A DNA stretch of 6,221 nt, from assembly GCA_001805655.1 (NCBI GenBank), contig MHGR01000059.1:1-6221 (forward strand), given 5' to 3'. How positions within the stretch are numbered: the first letter of the stretch is position 1; every line of letters starts with the position of its first letter. This DNA comes from Omnitrophica WOR_2 bacterium RIFCSPHIGHO2_02_FULL_52_10. GTDB lineage: Bacteria > Omnitrophota > Gorgyraeia > Zapsychrales > Zapsychraceae. The notes beneath the pieces were generated by a model. The model saw only the letters and a program-made list of their open reading frames with translations, was not told where the DNA came from and searched no databases. The position numbers and the translations under genes are program-made. Positions 6,172 to 6,221 of this stretch are shown piece after piece.

Positions 6172-6177
6172 GCAGTA

Positions 6178-6211
6178 ATGGCTTCCTCTGAATGTATTTA
6201 AGGAAAGCCAT
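6178..6211. repeat. Array hairpin 7
   Basis: ATGGCTT (6178-6184) pairs with AAGCCAT (6205-6211), then CC 6185-6186 with GG 6202-6203 if A6204 bulges. It is followed by linker TACAGCA (6211-6217), which suggests that another unit starts beyond the window. Confidence 0.8.
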
Positions 6212-6221
6212 ACAGCAAAGA

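Larger units (their letters stand above)
5720..6221. repeat. Non-coding array of interlocked and tandem inverted repeats
   Basis: From just after the PilZ stop to the window edge there is no gene: all frames are broken by TAA, TAG or TGA. Instead the stretch is full of inverted repeats. The left part (5768-5868) has three long perfect stems that interlock. The right part (5916-6211) has seven hairpins in a row, with a shared inner stem CTTTCC/GGAAAG, a TTAAAG.TTTAGA-like loop, and outer stems that differ from unit to unit yet stay complementary. Linkers near YRCAGYA at 6055, 6094, 6133, 6171 and 6211 are spaced 39, 39, 38 and 40 bases. The region is poorer in G+C than the genes. It continues past the window, so total size and any partner gene are unknown. 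I do not recognise the family. Confidence 0.85.

Noticed and set aside
5916..6211. Series of intrinsic terminators
   Set aside because: No U-run follows any of the stems; the A/T-rich parts are in the loops.
5768..6211. REP/BIME elements of the TnpA-REP kind
   Set aside because: REP copies keep the same stem sequence and a fixed tetranucleotide; here stems differ from unit to unit and the units are strictly tandem.
5704..6221. CRISPR array
   Set aside because: The step is about 39 bases with a palindromic unit whose outer arms vary; there is no fixed 25-37 base direct repeat alternating with unique spacers.

Overview
The window is a compact, one-direction (+ strand) piece of a bacterial chromosome with housekeeping genes, and it ends in an unusual non-coding hairpin array. 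Order: the 3' two thirds of pheT; 6S RNA (ssrS); 5-formyltetrahydrofolate cyclo-ligase (fthC/ygfA); RNase Y (rny); a YmdB-type metallophosphoesterase; a small PilZ-domain protein; then about 500 bases of non-coding inverted repeats running off the right edge. The mix of a 6S RNA next to fthC (as in many Proteobacteria) with an rny-ymdB pair (as in Firmicutes), balanced base composition and a PilZ gene suggests an uncultured lineage. Candidatus Omnitrophota is my best guess; this is an inference from gene order, not proven here.

Bases 1-1614: phenylalanyl-tRNA synthetase beta subunit, 5' end outside the window. Bases 1615-1986: a 372-base gap holding a 6S RNA (about 1663-1818) with its own -10 box, then a second good promoter (1909-1937) whose predicted transcript starts with a small hairpin just ahead of fthC. 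Bases 1987-5132: fthC, rny and ymdB with gaps of 86 and 99 bases, probably one transcription unit. RNase Y is the membrane-anchored endonuclease that starts mRNA decay; YmdB is its usual neighbour.

Bases 5133-5307: an intergenic stretch with a near-consensus promoter (TTGTCT, 17 bases, TATAAT) and a repeat of the widespread TGAGC...GTCGAA type, followed by a strong ribosome binding site for the PilZ gene (5308-5703).

Bases 5704-6221: no gene. Seven successive hairpins (5916-6211) share a CTTTCC...GGAAAG inner stem and a TTAAAG/TTTAGA-like loop, but each has a different outer stem sequence that is matched on the other side. The last five recur every 38-40 bases with a linker close to YRCAGYA. 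To their left lie longer perfect inverted repeats that interlock rather than nest. Several arms also pair perfectly with arms of the next unit. This is the most interesting part of the window; I do not recognise it as a named element.
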